Assembly: GCA_022559845.1 (NCBI GenBank)
Contig: CM040126.1
Span: forward strand, 50,028,458 to 50,092,457
Direction: 5' to 3'
DNA: 64,000 bases
Origin: Amorphophallus konjac
Lineage: Eukaryota > Streptophyta > Magnoliopsida > Alismatales > Araceae
The position numbers were made by a program, and so were the translations under genes. This document shows, one piece after another, positions 31,660 through 42,421 of this stretch (positions are counted from its first letter, which is position 1; every line of letters begins with the position of its first letter). The notes under the pieces were generated by a model. It made no database searches and had not been told where the DNA came from. It saw nothing but the letters and a program-made list of their open reading frames with translations.

Positions 31660-32199
31660 CTATTCAACAGTCATCTCATCACGTTTGTGTTGCAGAGATA
31701 GAGAAAAATCATTCCAGGAAGGCGGTAGTTTTGTTATCAAAGCACAGACCTGGAATTTCTCATCAATAGACATTCCGCACCTTTGAATGTCCAGAATAAG
31801 GGACTGGATTTCATGGGCTTGGTCAACAATGGATGCGCTATCTTTCATCTTGTAGTCAAAATAATTAGCCACCATAATTTTATCTAAACCAACATCCTCG
31901 GAACCATATTTTTTCTCTAAGGCGAGCCACAGGTCTTTGGCGGATTTAGCAGTGCAATAGATATCATAGAGTTTATCAGAAAGGCACGAGAGGATGCTAC
32001 CAGTACACAGGTAATCCCTCTCCTTGAACTTGGCTACATCTACCGACCTAGCGGGTTCATTTTCATCATCCGCAGGGGGGGCAGATTCAATGACGGAGAA
32101 CAGAGCCAAAGAAGTCAACCAATAGCGCATTTTTTGTTGCCACCGTTTAAAGAATGGGCCAGAAAATTTATCGGGATGAGCAACAATCTCTGGTGCCAT
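31660..32199 (-). CDS. gag: Copia Gag, copy 1 (truncated by a stop)
   Basis: The frame starts with MAPEIVAHPDKFSGPFFKRW only about 34 bases from the LTR and contains the UBN2-type copia Gag pattern (LWLALEKKYGSEDVG, then ALITKLPPSWNDF). It stops at TAG (31660-31662) where copy 2 has CAG. Gag forms the cytoplasmic particle. The leader is unusually short and has no initiator-Met primer site. Confidence 0.9.
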   Translation of the reverse strand: MAPEIVAHPDKFSGPFFKRWQQKMRYWLTSLALFSVIESAPPADDENEPARSVDVAKFKERDYLCTGSILSCLSDKLYDIYCTAKSAKDLWLALEKKYGSEDVGLDKIMVANYFDYKMKDSASIVDQAHEIQSLILDIQRCGMSIDEKFQVCALITKLPPSWNDFSLSLQHKRDEMTVE

Positions 32200-32233
32200 T
32201 GAAATGATCTAATAGAAAGGATCGACTCTAAAG

Positions 32234-32988
32234 TGATAGAAAATAGTATTGCACGGGTAGAGATATTCTACTAGATCGAAGCACAGAAATCAATGGGAAT
32301 TAAGATCAAGAGGACCAAACACAGGTCAAAGCGCGTATTCGCTTTCTTTAGAGTCGTTCCGCCCCTACTCCGGTGCAGATAGGCTTCGCGACGGAACTTC
32401 CCCCAAGATACGACGACCCAGAACCGGTGGCGACGCGAAGGTGCACTCCAACTCGCGTTGCCGGGGGCGAACACCACAGAGACCGACGGCTCTTGCAAGA
32501 GGAAGAAGACGATGGGAGAGAGGACTTTGTGAGAGATAGCTTTCGGGTTAGAGAGAACCGAAAACCGTGCCTCTCCCAGAAAATGACCCTCGTCAAATAC
32601 CCCCTTGGGAAGCGACCCTAGACCGAGTCACACACAACCGCCCAAGGAAGGGAATCCGAAGAGACGCGGAGAGAATCCAAGAGACACGTAGTCAAACGGT
32701 CACAAAATAAACTAAAAGAAGAATAAAATAATCTAATGAGAATCACACGCACGCACGACACGGCCACGGCAAGGCAAGGTAATTCGCGCGTGTGTGAAAT
32801 AGAGGATATGGGCCAAGGAGCCCACTAGCCCAAACGGGTCAACCTCCATAGTATCCTCAAAGGTATACACAATAAAGACACAAGTCCCAACTAAAAACAA
32901 ATGGAAACTTTTTTCATTTTCCAATGTGGGACTAAACAATATAAAGAGAGACTCAAATCTTTTAAAATTCAAGACACAAATTCCAACA
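32234..32988 (-). repeat. LTR 2 of array G (shared, middle)
   Basis: It serves as the 5' LTR of copy 1 and the 3' LTR of copy 2. It carries the most private differences of the three, for example CAATGGG for CAACGGG, GGACTTTG for GGAGTTCG and CATAGTATCC for CATAGTCTCC. Confidence 0.95.
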
Positions 32989-33521
32989 TTCGCCCACCAA
33001 GAAAAATTTTTAAAAGGTTGAGACACGAATCTACAAGAGCCTGAGATGACACGCATAAGTGAAGGTGTCTTCCGACTTGAACCTTCACATAGTGATGTAC
33101 TTCCCCTCCTCCACAGATCTAAGTGAACTATGTCTTGAATTTAGACCCTTATGAAGAAGGTTTCATACAACACACATATCATTAGTCAATAGTGGTGTTC
33201 TCACGGGGTAGCACTTTCTGGCCATGTGCTATGTATCTTGTTTCATGAGCGCTCTAGGGACTAGCCCAAAAAATCCCATAGATTGCGGCCACACAATCAC
33301 ACTCACATAGGTGAGTCCTCCAAGGTGCACTGAAACGTATCTACACCTCGCCACAAAGGCCTTTGGACTCATTAAGAGTTGTAACTCATCCTTTACCGTT
33401 CCAGAATAAACACTTCATCATAGGGATGGACATTGAGACACCAGTCTCCAACAAGTGCTCTCTAGTATACACCCATTCAACTAGTTTTCACATTGAACCT
33501 GTGTTATGGGATCTCCAAACA
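32989..33521 (-). other. 3' untranslated region of copia copy 2
   Basis: It is nearly identical to 27802-28334, lies between the pol stop of copy 2 and the middle LTR, and has no gene. Confidence 0.75.
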
Positions 33522-34826
33522 TCAGGTTGGATTACTAGTGATGGTGTTTAACATGGGCTTAAGCCCCATCCCCCTCGATGATTGTTCAACCAAATTTCTA
33601 TTCAATCCCTTGGTTAGAGGATCAGCAAGATTCTTTACTGATTTCACATAGTCTAAAGAGACTATTCCTTTGTTCAAGTACTCTCTCACAAATTTTAATT
33701 TCAATCTTATATGAGTACTCAATTTATCATTTATTTTCTCACTTTTAGCCTTAGCTATTGCAGCTTGGCTATCACAGTGAATAGAGATAGCAGGAATTGG
33801 CTTACTCAGCAATGGAAGCTCAACCATAAGGTTCTTCAGCCATTCTGCTTCTCTACCTGTCACTTCTGCTGACACTAACTCAGCCTCCATGGTAGACCGA
33901 GCTAATATAGTTTGTTTGGTGGATTTCCAAGCAACTGCCCCACCACCCATCATAAACACAAAGCCAGTGGTACCCTTACCTTGGGCTTTTCCAGTCACCC
34001 AACTGGCATCACAGTATCCTTCCATTACAGGAGGATATCTTCCATAGTGCAGTGCATGAAATAAGGTACCTTTTAAATATCTGCATATTCTTTCAAGTGC
34101 ATGCCAATGTATTTTGTTAGGACAATGTGTATATCTACTAAGTCTATTCACAGCAAAAGAGATGTCAGGTCTACTGTAATTTGACAAATACATTAAACTA
34201 CCAATTAACTGTGAATATCTGAGTTGTTCAACACATTCACCATGATATTTTTTAAGTATGACACTAGGATCAAAAGGAGTGCTAACAGGTTTACAGTCAT
34301 ATAGACCAAACCTTCTCAAGACTTTCTCAACATAATGAGATTGTGAAATTGAATAGCCCTCAGGTGACTTTAGAAGCCTAAGCCCCAATATCACCTCTGC
34401 CTCCCCAAGATCTTTCATGTCAAACTTACTATTCAGAAAATGTTTGGTTTCATTTATCAACATCAAGTCATTGCCTAATATCAAGATATCATCAACATAA
34501 AGACACAAAATAATGCAAGTACTATCAAACAATTTAACATACAAGCATTTATCAGATTCACATATAGAAAAACCATTAGAACAAATGACTTCGTCAAACT
34601 TAAGATGCCATTGCTTAGGGGCTTGCTTAAGTCCATATAAGGACTTCACCAACTTGCATACTTTATGCTCTTGGCCGGAAACTATAAATCCCTCTGGCTG
34701 ATCCATATAGATCTCCTCATCAAGTTCACCATTCAGGAATGTAGTTTTCACATCCATCTGGTGAACTTTTAGATCATATATAGAAGCCAGTGCAACTAGC
34801 ACTCGGATTGTAGTCATCCTAGCCAC
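33522..34826 (-). CDS. Copia pol, copy 2: reverse transcriptase and RNase H
   Basis: This is the 434-residue last part of the copy 2 frame, with YVDDILIL, GLKQAPKQWH, GYCDASWV and STMEAELVSAE intact. 34826 is an internal ATG after the stop at 34896-34898 (TAA where copy 1 has TAT). It is nearly identical to the matching part of copy 1. Confidence 0.93.
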   Translation of the reverse strand: MARMTTIRVLVALASIYDLKVHQMDVKTTFLNGELDEEIYMDQPEGFIVSGQEHKVCKLVKSLYGLKQAPKQWHLKFDEVICSNGFSICESDKCLYVKLFDSTCIILCLYVDDILILGNDLMLINETKHFLNSKFDMKDLGEAEVILGLRLLKSPEGYSISQSHYVEKVLRRFGLYDCKPVSTPFDPSVILKKYHGECVEQLRYSQLIGSLMYLSNYSRPDISFAVNRLSRYTHCPNKIHWHALERICRYLKGTLFHALHYGRYPPVMEGYCDASWVTGKAQGKGTTGFVFMMGGGAVAWKSTKQTILARSTMEAELVSAEVTGREAEWLKNLMVELPLLSKPIPAISIHCDSQAAIAKAKSEKINDKLSTHIRLKLKFVREYLNKGIVSLDYVKSVKNLADPLTKGLNRNLVEQSSRGMGLKPMLNTITSNPT

Positions 34827-35039
34827 GGGAGAATAGGTATCAAAGAAATCTATTCCCTCTTTCTGTCGGAAGCCCTTAGCAACTAATCTAACCTTTTATT
34901 TGTCAATGGAGCCATCTGGTCTCAATTTCTTTTTGAAAATCCATTTACAACCAATTGTTTTAGCACCAGGTGGTAGATCCACCAGTTCCCAAGTGTGGTT
35001 GCTTCTAATGGATTCAATTTCCCCATTAACTGCTTCATT
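34827..35039 (-). pseudogene. Copia pol, copy 2: segment between two stops
   Basis: It encodes the start of reverse transcriptase (HTWELVDLPPGAKTIGCKWI) and is bounded by TAG at 35040-35042 and cut by TAA at 34896-34898. The frame matches both neighbours. Confidence 0.85.
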
Positions 35040-35807
35040 CTAGAATGTAGAATCACTAGACAACATGGCATCTTTAAAGGTTAAAGGATCATCCTCTACT
35101 AGATATGAAATGAAGTCATCTCCAAATGATTTTTCTATTCTAGTTCTTTTACTCCTTCTAGGTTCTATGTCTATATGATCATGCGGAACATGACTAGAAG
35201 TGCTAGATGAAGGAATAAAAGATGAATCTATACATACAGTATCTTTAGCTTTAAAAGGAAATATATCCTCATAAAAGATTGCATCACCAAATTCACAAAT
35301 AGTATTAACAGAAATATCAGATTTAATGATGAGAAATCTATAAGCAGAACTATTTTCAGCATAACCAATAAAAGCTCCATCTACTGTCTTAGAACCAATT
35401 TTCCTCTTCTTATTTTCTGGAATTTTTATTTTGGCTAAACAGCCCCACACTCTCAATAATTTATAATTTGGTTTTCTTTTAAACCACATTTCAAAAGGTG
35501 ATTTGTCTTTTGCCTTGTGAGGAACACAGTTAAGGACATGACATGCAGAAAGCAGAGCTTCTCCCAACATATTCTCAGGTAATCCTGAGCTACATAACAT
35601 GGAATTTACCATGTCCATCAATGTCCTATTTTTCCTCTCAGCCACTCCATTTGATTCAGGTGAATATGGAGCTGTCAACTCATGGATGATTCCATTTTTG
35701 ACACAAAAATCAGTCATGGCATTAGACATGTATTCACCACCCCTATCAGATCTCAATCTTTTAAGTAATTTTTCAGTTTGTTTTTCAGATAAGGACTTAA
35801 AAGTCAT
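35040..35807 (-). CDS. Copia pol, copy 2: integrase C-part
   Basis: It carries RSDRGGEYMSN and NGVAERKNRT, the last two catalytic positions of integrase, then the linker to reverse transcriptase. It ends at TAG (35040-35042) where copy 1 has TGG. It is out of frame with the upstream ORF because of a one-base deletion near 35885. Confidence 0.92.
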   Translation of the reverse strand: MTFKSLSEKQTEKLLKRLRSDRGGEYMSNAMTDFCVKNGIIHELTAPYSPESNGVAERKNRTLMDMVNSMLCSSGLPENMLGEALLSACHVLNCVPHKAKDKSPFEMWFKRKPNYKLLRVWGCLAKIKIPENKKRKIGSKTVDGAFIGYAENSSAYRFLIIKSDISVNTICEFGDAIFYEDIFPFKAKDTVCIDSSFIPSSSTSSHVPHDHIDIEPRRSKRTRIEKSFGDDFISYLVEDDPLTFKDAMLSSDSTF

Positions 35808-36748
35808 AAATTTTTCCAGAGCCTCATCCTTAGTTCTAAGTAAATACAGAATACAAAATTTGGAAGCATCATCAATAAATGTAATAAATACCGTTTCCCA
35901 CCTCTAGTTAAGGAACATGTCCCTTCACAAATATCAGAGTGTATTAACTCTAATATAGAGGTGTTCCGATCAACGGACTTAAAAGGCTTCCTTGGTTGTT
36001 TAGCTTGCACACATACTTGACATTTATCAGCATGCTTCACATCAAACTTGGGAATTAAATCTAAATGCATCATTCTTTTTATGGTATTAAAATTAACGTG
36101 ACCAAGTCTAGCATGCCACAAGTCACTAATTTCTACATGAAAACTGACTGAAGAATAAGATTCATTTGACGAAACACTGTCTGAAACATTACGTACAAAT
36201 AAACCATTACATAAATATCCTTTTCCTACAAAGTTTCCATGCCTAGTGATTACAACTTTATTGGATTTAAACACAAGTTCATAGTCTTGCTGCACTAACA
36301 AAGACCCACTAACAAGATTCCTCCTAACATCTGGCACATGCTGCACTTTGTAGAGGCTTAAGGTCTTCCCCGAAATAAGCTTCAGGTTAACACGTCCTTC
36401 ACCCTCTACTCTGGCAGCAGTGGAGTTGCCCATTGTCACGCTCCTGCCTTCGAGGCCCTGATAAGAAGAGAACAAAGCTCTATCTGAGCAGACATGGACA
36501 TTTGCTCCTGTATCTACTAACCAATCTGTTGGTAGACATGCCACGTGTATTTCAGGATTAAAGGAAATAAACCTTTCATCAGATGTGGTGCCAACAGTCA
36601 ACACATTGACCTGTTGATCAGTAGCAGCATACTTCTTTCCTTTGAAGGGTTTGTTATTTCTGCCTTTCCTTTCATAGCACCTGTACGCTTTATGTCCAGG
36701 CCTCCCACACACATAACATGTAATCTTCATGAGAAGTAGGTTTTTCAA
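35804..36748 (-). pseudogene. Copia pol, copy 2: zinc knuckle, protease, integrase N-part, frameshifted
   Basis: The domains are the same as in copy 1 (CCHC knuckle, DTGA protease, WHARLGHVN). After GGKRY the reading frame is lost, because one A of a run in copy 1 (near 30700) is missing at about 35885. The last ~30 residues are therefore out of frame. Confidence 0.92.
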
Positions 36749-37385
36749 TCAAATTGGCTTTAGATTGGAGATCAAGTTCAGGTGGAGGATTTCTAGTTTT
36801 ATTCATGTCCCTATTTCTCTCTTCAACCTGAATAGCAGAGATCAACTGTTCAACAGTCATCTCATCACGTTTGTGTTGCAGAGATAGAGAAAAATCATTC
36901 CAGGAAGGCGGTAGTTTTGTTATCAAAGCACAGACCTGGAATTTCTCATCAATAGACATTCCGCACCTTTGAATGTCCAGAACAAGGGACTGGATTTCAT
37001 GGGCTTGGTCAACAATGGATGCGCTATCTTTCATCTTGTAGTCAAAATAATTAGCCACCATAATTTTATCTAAACCAATATCCTCGGAACCATATTTTTT
37101 CTCTAAGGCGAGCCACAGGTCTTTGGCGGATTTAGCAGTGCAATAGATATCATAGAGTTTATCAGAAAGGCACGAGAGGATGCTACCAGTACACAGGTAA
37201 TCCCTCTCCTTGAACTTGGCTACATCTACCGACCTAGCGGGTTCATTTTCATCATCCGCAGGGGGGGCAGATTCAATGACGGAGAACAGAGCCAAAGAAG
37301 TCAACCAATAGCGCATTTTTTGTTGCCACCGTTTAAAGAATGGGCCAGAAAATTTATCGGGACGAGCAACAATCTCTGGTGCCAT
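36690..37385 (-). CDS. gag: Copia Gag, copy 2
   Basis: This is the longer version of Gag (231 residues) because CAG is intact where copy 1 has TAG. It reads into the zinc-knuckle region in the wrong frame (ending MLCVWEAWT) and overlaps the pol ORF by 59 bases; the knuckle CYVCGRPGHK is in the +1 frame. Both copies share this, so it is either an ancestral one-base indel or a frameshift site. An ancestral indel is more likely. Confidence 0.9.
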   Translation of the reverse strand: MAPEIVARPDKFSGPFFKRWQQKMRYWLTSLALFSVIESAPPADDENEPARSVDVAKFKERDYLCTGSILSCLSDKLYDIYCTAKSAKDLWLALEKKYGSEDIGLDKIMVANYFDYKMKDSASIVDQAHEIQSLVLDIQRCGMSIDEKFQVCALITKLPPSWNDFSLSLQHKRDEMTVEQLISAIQVEERNRDMNKTRNPPPELDLQSKANLIEKPTSHEDYMLCVWEAWT

Positions 37386-37420
37386 TGAAATGATCTAATA
37401 GAAATGATTAGACTCTAAAG

Positions 37421-38175
37421 TGATAGAAAATAGTATTGCACGGGTAGAGATATTCTACTAGATCGAAGCACAGAAATCAACGGGAATTAAGATCAAGAGG
37501 ATCAAACACAGGTTAAAGCGCGTATTCGCTTTCTTTAGAGTCGTTCCGCCCCTACTCCGGTGCAGATAGGCTTCGCGACGGAACTTCCCCCAAGATACGA
37601 TGACCCAGAACCGGTGGCGACGCGAAGGTGCACTCCAACTCGCGTTGCCGGGGGCAAACACCACAGAGATCGACGGCTCTTGCAAGAGGAAGAAGACGAT
37701 GGGAGAGAGGAGTTCGTGAGAGATAGCTTTCGAGTTAGAGAGAACCGAAAACCGTGCCTCTCCCAGAAAATGACCCTCGTCAAATACCCCCTTGGGAAGC
37801 GACCCTAGACCGAGTCACACACAACCGCCCAAGGAAGGGAATCCGAAGAGACGCGGAGAGAATCCAAGAGACGCGTAGTCAAACGGTCACAAAATAAACT
37901 AAAAGAAAAATAAAATAATCTAATGAGAATCACACGCACGCACGACACGGCCACGGCAAGGCAAGGTAATTCGCGCGTGTGTGAAATAGAGGATATGGGC
38001 TAAGGAGCCCACTAGCCCAAACGGGTCAACCTCCATAGTCTCCTCAAAGGTATACACAATAAAGACACAAGTCCCAACTAAAAACAAATAGAAACTTTTT
38101 CCATTTTCCAATGTGGGACTAAACAATATAAAGAGAGACTCAAATCTTTTAAAATTTAAGACACAAATTCCAACA
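37421..38175 (-). repeat. LTR 3 of array G (outer, 5' side)
   Basis: It has the same 755-bp length and ends as the other two. CAGTC follows at 38176-38180, matching 27042-27046. It would drive transcription of copy 2 leftwards; a TATA-like TATATT lies in the minus-strand stretch CTCTTTATATTG near 38130. Confidence 0.95.
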
Positions 38176-38633
38176 CAGTCGAGTCTGCGATAGTACATTT
38201 TCAAGAGCACGTCGACCTCCTGCAAATCTTGTTGTATTGTGATGCCTTTTTTTTAGACGCCAACAACTTCTGACCTAAGCTTTTGAGAGTTTTTGGATTT
38301 TTATTAGAAGAGAGAGATTCAATGACCGACACAATCCAAAATCTCGAGAAGCTCGAGAGAGAGGCTACTTCTGGGCAAATTCTCCCGCAAACCCAAAATT
38401 ACCCCAAAATGGCCTCAATTTACTCAAATAGGATTTGAATTTTGAAAAAACAATCTGGTCAGGATGGTATAGTGTACTGTGCTGTGTAGGGTACATGGAT
38501 TTTAAAAAAAAACACAACGGCCAATATCTGAAGCAAACAGGCCCTTGATTACATTCTATCCTAGGCTAATAGATCATCACCAAAGACTCTCATCAAACAT
38601 AAGCGACCTCGCTAATCACGTGAGAGGCTGAGC

Positions 38634-39000
38634 CAAGGAGACTACTATTTTTTTGTTGGAGCTTTTAGTTTTTAAACCCTATACACTTAATATTTATAAA
38701 TTATTTTTTTGAATTTAAATATTTATTTATCGACATTGATATCGACTCAGTGTGGCCAACCAAGGAGACTGCTACTTTTTGGTTGGAACTTTTAGGGCCG
38801 CTTTGCTAACCGGGCACGGTTAGCGCAATGTGTGTGAGAGGGAGGCGGGGCCCACCGGGGATTTCTCTCTCTCCGATTGCGCCATCCGCCCGACAACCCC
38901 ACTATCAAAGTGGCCCTTAATTTTTAAACCTTATAAATTTTAATATTTATGAAATTTTAATATATATATTTATTTATAAGTTTCAGGATTTATTCACTTG
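38634..39000. repeat. 127-bp tandem duplication, second copy holding a MITE
   Basis: CAAGGAGACT begins copy 1 at 38634 and copy 2 at 38761. Copy 1 reads GGAGCTTTTAGTTTTTAAAC and copy 2 reads GGAACTTTTA, MITE, then TTAATTTTTAAAC. Removing the MITE and one TTA makes the copies collinear. Confidence 0.8.
38792..38919. mobile_element. Tourist-like (PIF/Harbinger) MITE, 122 bp
   Basis: The element 38795-38916 has ends GGGCCGCTTTG and CAAAGTGGCCC, which are near-perfect inverted repeats, and a TTA duplication at 38792-38794 and 38917-38919. The 3-bp TTA site and GGGCC ends are typical of Tourist elements. It has no coding capacity. Confidence 0.82.
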
Positions 39001-39530
39001 TACAATACGAATGCAAGTAGGTCAATTTGTATCGTATTTGGGAAAATATGAGTCGATAAGTTATCAGTACAATATAATTCATGGCGGTGAGGGAGGAGGC
39101 CGAATAAGAGAGAGGAAAGGGAGGCCACGACTGTGAGAGCTAACTTAGATAGGTTGACTCCCATCAAAGGGGAAGTCAGGGAATTAGATTGACTTGACTC
39201 GACGACATGACATCTTTTGATAAGCCCTCGTAATTACACATTTATTTGATGAACTCCTTTTTTTCGCATGAATATTTGAGACACTTATTTATAATGATAT
39301 GGATTGTTTCACTCAGGGAATATTTTTAGATTTTAAGAAGTTTTAACTTTTAAATAAAAATGGAGATTAGAGAGACTAATTCATAAATACGAAAGATTAT
39401 TAGAGACCTTTTAGTTAGGTCATTTTACATTTGAACAATCGTGTGTAACAAGGTTTGCCTATTCTTTAGGATGGTCGGAAATCTATCCTAATATGGTACT
39501 CAGAACAACTAAAGTTGACCCGGCCCAAGT

Positions 39531-42311
39531 CATCTTATAATGACCCAAAATCCGGATACCGGGAATAACTCGATACCATTCGAATCCTGACCCGTCACCC
39601 ACCAGTCGGAGGACTCGGAAGGGTTAGAAAGGAGTGCGAAGATACATCGAAATATGAAATAAAGTAGGAACAACTATAATTAATAGTTTATATAACATAA
39701 ATAAATTACATATTCAATTAAATAATCTAACTACAAAGTCTAGTCCGACAAAGTATAGTCTACAGGGGAAAGACCGTACTCTAATACCGAGTGAACACTT
39801 GGCCCGGCGAGCTGACAACTACGAACCTCCGCGCTGCACCTCTGAACCTCGTGGAGGAACCGCTACACTGAAAAAGTTGGGGATAAGTCTAATCTCATTG
39901 GCTCAGTAGGGGTCCCGCGGAACCCTACCATGACAACGGCGGTAAAAGAAACAGTGCTAGAAGGAGCAACAACAAAAGCAGGAGTAGCAACAACAACAAT
40001 AACGGCGGAAGGAACTGCCGTAAAAGAATAGGAAACCCGGTAGCCGTTGGAACCACATCTCTAAGCTACTCCTAAGGGTACGGAAAGCACGCCCCGATCT
40101 CAGAGTTGGGGGACTACCCAATGACGAAAAAATGCTCGCTAAGATGCCAGAAGAAATGCCACGACAGCTCTGTCGTGAAGGCCCGCCCTCGCAGGCGACG
40201 ACCAATCCAAGACCACACGGTCTGGGGGAAATAGTCACGACCTTGCAGTCGTGAACCCTACATGGTCTACGGGTGAAATCTCGATAACCCTACTGGAAAC
40301 CCTAGACCTCGACATCAGGAAAGCATGGGAAAGCTACCCGAAGGAACACGAAGTAACACGTCTCGTGTGACAGGAGTACTGCCCACTAGAAGTAAGGTCG
40401 GATGCGTCCACTGACGACTTAGTCTGCGCCCTAGGTGTCTCCCTAGCCCCAAGTAGAACTGCGACACCGTACCAGTAACCACAGGACAAGGGTCTAGTTG
40501 GGGTCGTGCTCATCAGCACGAGTCCGAAGTCCCCGACCATGTGTGCACACACTGACTGACTGTACTACGTTAGGCCCTCTAGCTGGTTTTCCTCCCGACC
40601 CAGACTCGAGCCGCTACAGTGGGAGGCCCTACGGCAAACCAACCTAAAAATCGTCACTCTCGGGTCTAACTCTCCACCACCCCGGGTGGGTAGGCACAGG
40701 TGTGCCTAGGCAAGCTACGACTAGTGGGAACGGTCACTCCAGAGAAAGACTCTCGGAAGGAACCAACAGAATACTAACAGGATACCTACGAGACCACCAT
40801 ACGTAGCTCGGAACACGGGTGGCACGATGCCACCGGACTCTAGACAGTCCACGAGACCTACTAACCCAACGGTCCTTGAGTCACAAGACTCAGGTCAAGA
40901 TCGTTGCATAGGATAGCTCCACGCTGTCAATCTGCCTTAAACCTAGGGTCAAAACCACGGTCAAGAATAATTTTTAAGGTAGTTCATAACTGCCGAGTTC
41001 AATCCCTTTTCAGGGGAAATCTAAGAAAACCCCCAGCCCCAGGCTGGGTCACAGAACTTGAGGTTCATAGGCCATACGCATGACCCATACAGAAACCACT
41101 TTCTGAGAAAGCTAACGATGCGCAAGAATAGCCCTCCGCACTTATACCGATACGCGGTGACTCGATCTAGCGAAACACGAAAGTCCGAAACCTACGGGGT
41201 CACTAGGACCCTTAAAACTCACAGGCACGCTAATCGAGATAACACGATACCTCCAGACACCAAAAAACACAATCATGGTACCCCCGGTATGTTGAGACAT
41301 CCACGGGGCCACAGGTCGACCAATGGGTCACAACCGGGTCGACCGGGGGCCAAAACGGGCCAAGACATGGGATTTCGGTCGACCAATGCCCCTGGGGTCG
41401 GTCAACCAATAGGTCGGTCGACCGGCCCCAGATGGGCTGTCAAACCGGCCAACCCCTGGGAGCCTGGCCTAGGTCGGTCGACCGAACTGGACCGGTCGGT
41501 CGACCGAACTGGCCTGGGCTCCCTCCCGTGGTGAGTGTCGTTCGGTCGATCGGACCTAACCGGTCGGTCGATCGAAAATGACAGAGAACCCGTCGAACCC
41601 GACCTAGGGGTTTGATTCCATGCCCCAATCACCCCCGAGTGATGGGGAAAACATGGAGAATCCATTCCCCAGCCTCTAGACCACCTAGAGGACACATTTA
41701 AATCCCAAAAAACGTAATCAAATCGGAGAATCCGTCGCACGCCCTAAAACATGCTTTTAACCCCCAACCTGAAATAAATCTACTCTTGGCTCGCCTCGGC
41801 CTAAAAAATGCGGGGAAAGTAAACTACACGGGTTAGGGAACCATCCCCCTACCTCCACCGAAGACGCGAAACCCCTCACGAACGCACGCCGACGCCCCGA
41901 ACTCGCGAACGAGCGCCACGCCTCCACCGCCTCGATCCTTGTCCCATCCTCACGCTCCTCGCCCTCACGCCGCCTCCGCCTCACCCGCCTCTAGCTCCGT
42001 CGGCCGCCCGGAGAAGAGGGGGAGAGAAAGAGAGAAAGAGAGGGGGTGGGGGTTTAATAGGAAAATGATTTGGGATTTAAAAATCCAGAAAATACAAAAT
42101 TAGGGAAAACTCATTCCCACGACCCTCAAAAAACGTACAACGCGCTTGCAATGTCTCGGAGCCAAAAATCAAGACGGTTCACCGTACACAGGGTTCCACA
42201 AGCTCGACAGCCAAAAACCCGAGTAAATCACAAAACACGTTCCGGCACTCACAAAGGCGCTCCGAACTCATGGATTCTGATCGAAAAAAAAATCCGGGGT
42301 GTTATACATCT
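39531..42311 (-). mobile_element. Solo LTR H with target duplication CATCT
   Basis: The LTR is 39536-42306 (2771 bp), and CATCT is duplicated exactly at 39531-39535 and 42307-42311. On the minus strand it begins TATAACACCCC and ends GGGTCATTATA, matching the D/E/J family (TGTAATGTCCC to GGTCGTTACA) with both terminal dinucleotides mutated (TG to TA, CA to TA). It shares the pyrimidine-rich stretch and the CCCCATCA box with D. It has no internal domain. Confidence 0.85.
41295..41585 (-). repeat. Palindrome array in solo LTR H
   Basis: Repeated GGTCGGTCGACCG-type palindromes lie near 41310-41345, 41371-41385, 41411-41424, 41474-41488, 41494-41510, 41543-41553 and 41559-41574. The array occupies the same place in the LTR as those of D and E. 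One unit resembles the single GTCGACC/GGTCGAC unit beside the D array. Confidence 0.75.
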
Positions 42312-42382
42312 AATTAATCCCATTAAATGACTCGGCTTATCTTGTTCCATATCATAACTTGGGTTTACCGTCATATGCTTTG

Positions 42383-42421
42383 GGATGTCAATGGGTCGGG
42401 CTGGCCCGATAGGCCCGCGGG
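42383..42421 (+). mobile_element. Left-end fragment of a hAT-like MITE
   Basis: GATGTCAATGGGTCGGGCTG resembles the left end of the MITE at 20629 (GGGCTGTCAATGGGCCGGGC). It is cut at 42422 by the start of LTR I. I could not find its right half. Confidence 0.5.

Larger units (their letters stand above)
27042..38180 (-). mobile_element. Tandem Ty1/copia array G: LTR-internal-LTR-internal-LTR
   Basis: Three LTRs of 755 bp each (27047, 32234, 37421) enclose two internal regions of 4432 bp each. CAGTC is duplicated only at the outer edges (27042-27046 and 38176-38180). This is the product expected from unequal recombination between LTRs of one insertion. Coding order on the minus strand is Gag, protease, integrase, reverse transcriptase, RNase H, which defines copia. 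The clade is not assigned. Both copies are disabled, by different mutations. Confidence 0.95.
38181..39530. other. Gene-free spacer
   Basis: I see no coding sequence or retroelement end here. It is AT-rich and contains a 127-bp tandem duplication and a 122-bp MITE (listed separately). It may be the oldest sequence in the window. Confidence 0.5.

Noticed and set aside
38181..39530. Possible host gene exons in the gene-free spacer
   Set aside because: No frame of useful length, no domain and no splice-site pattern could be seen.
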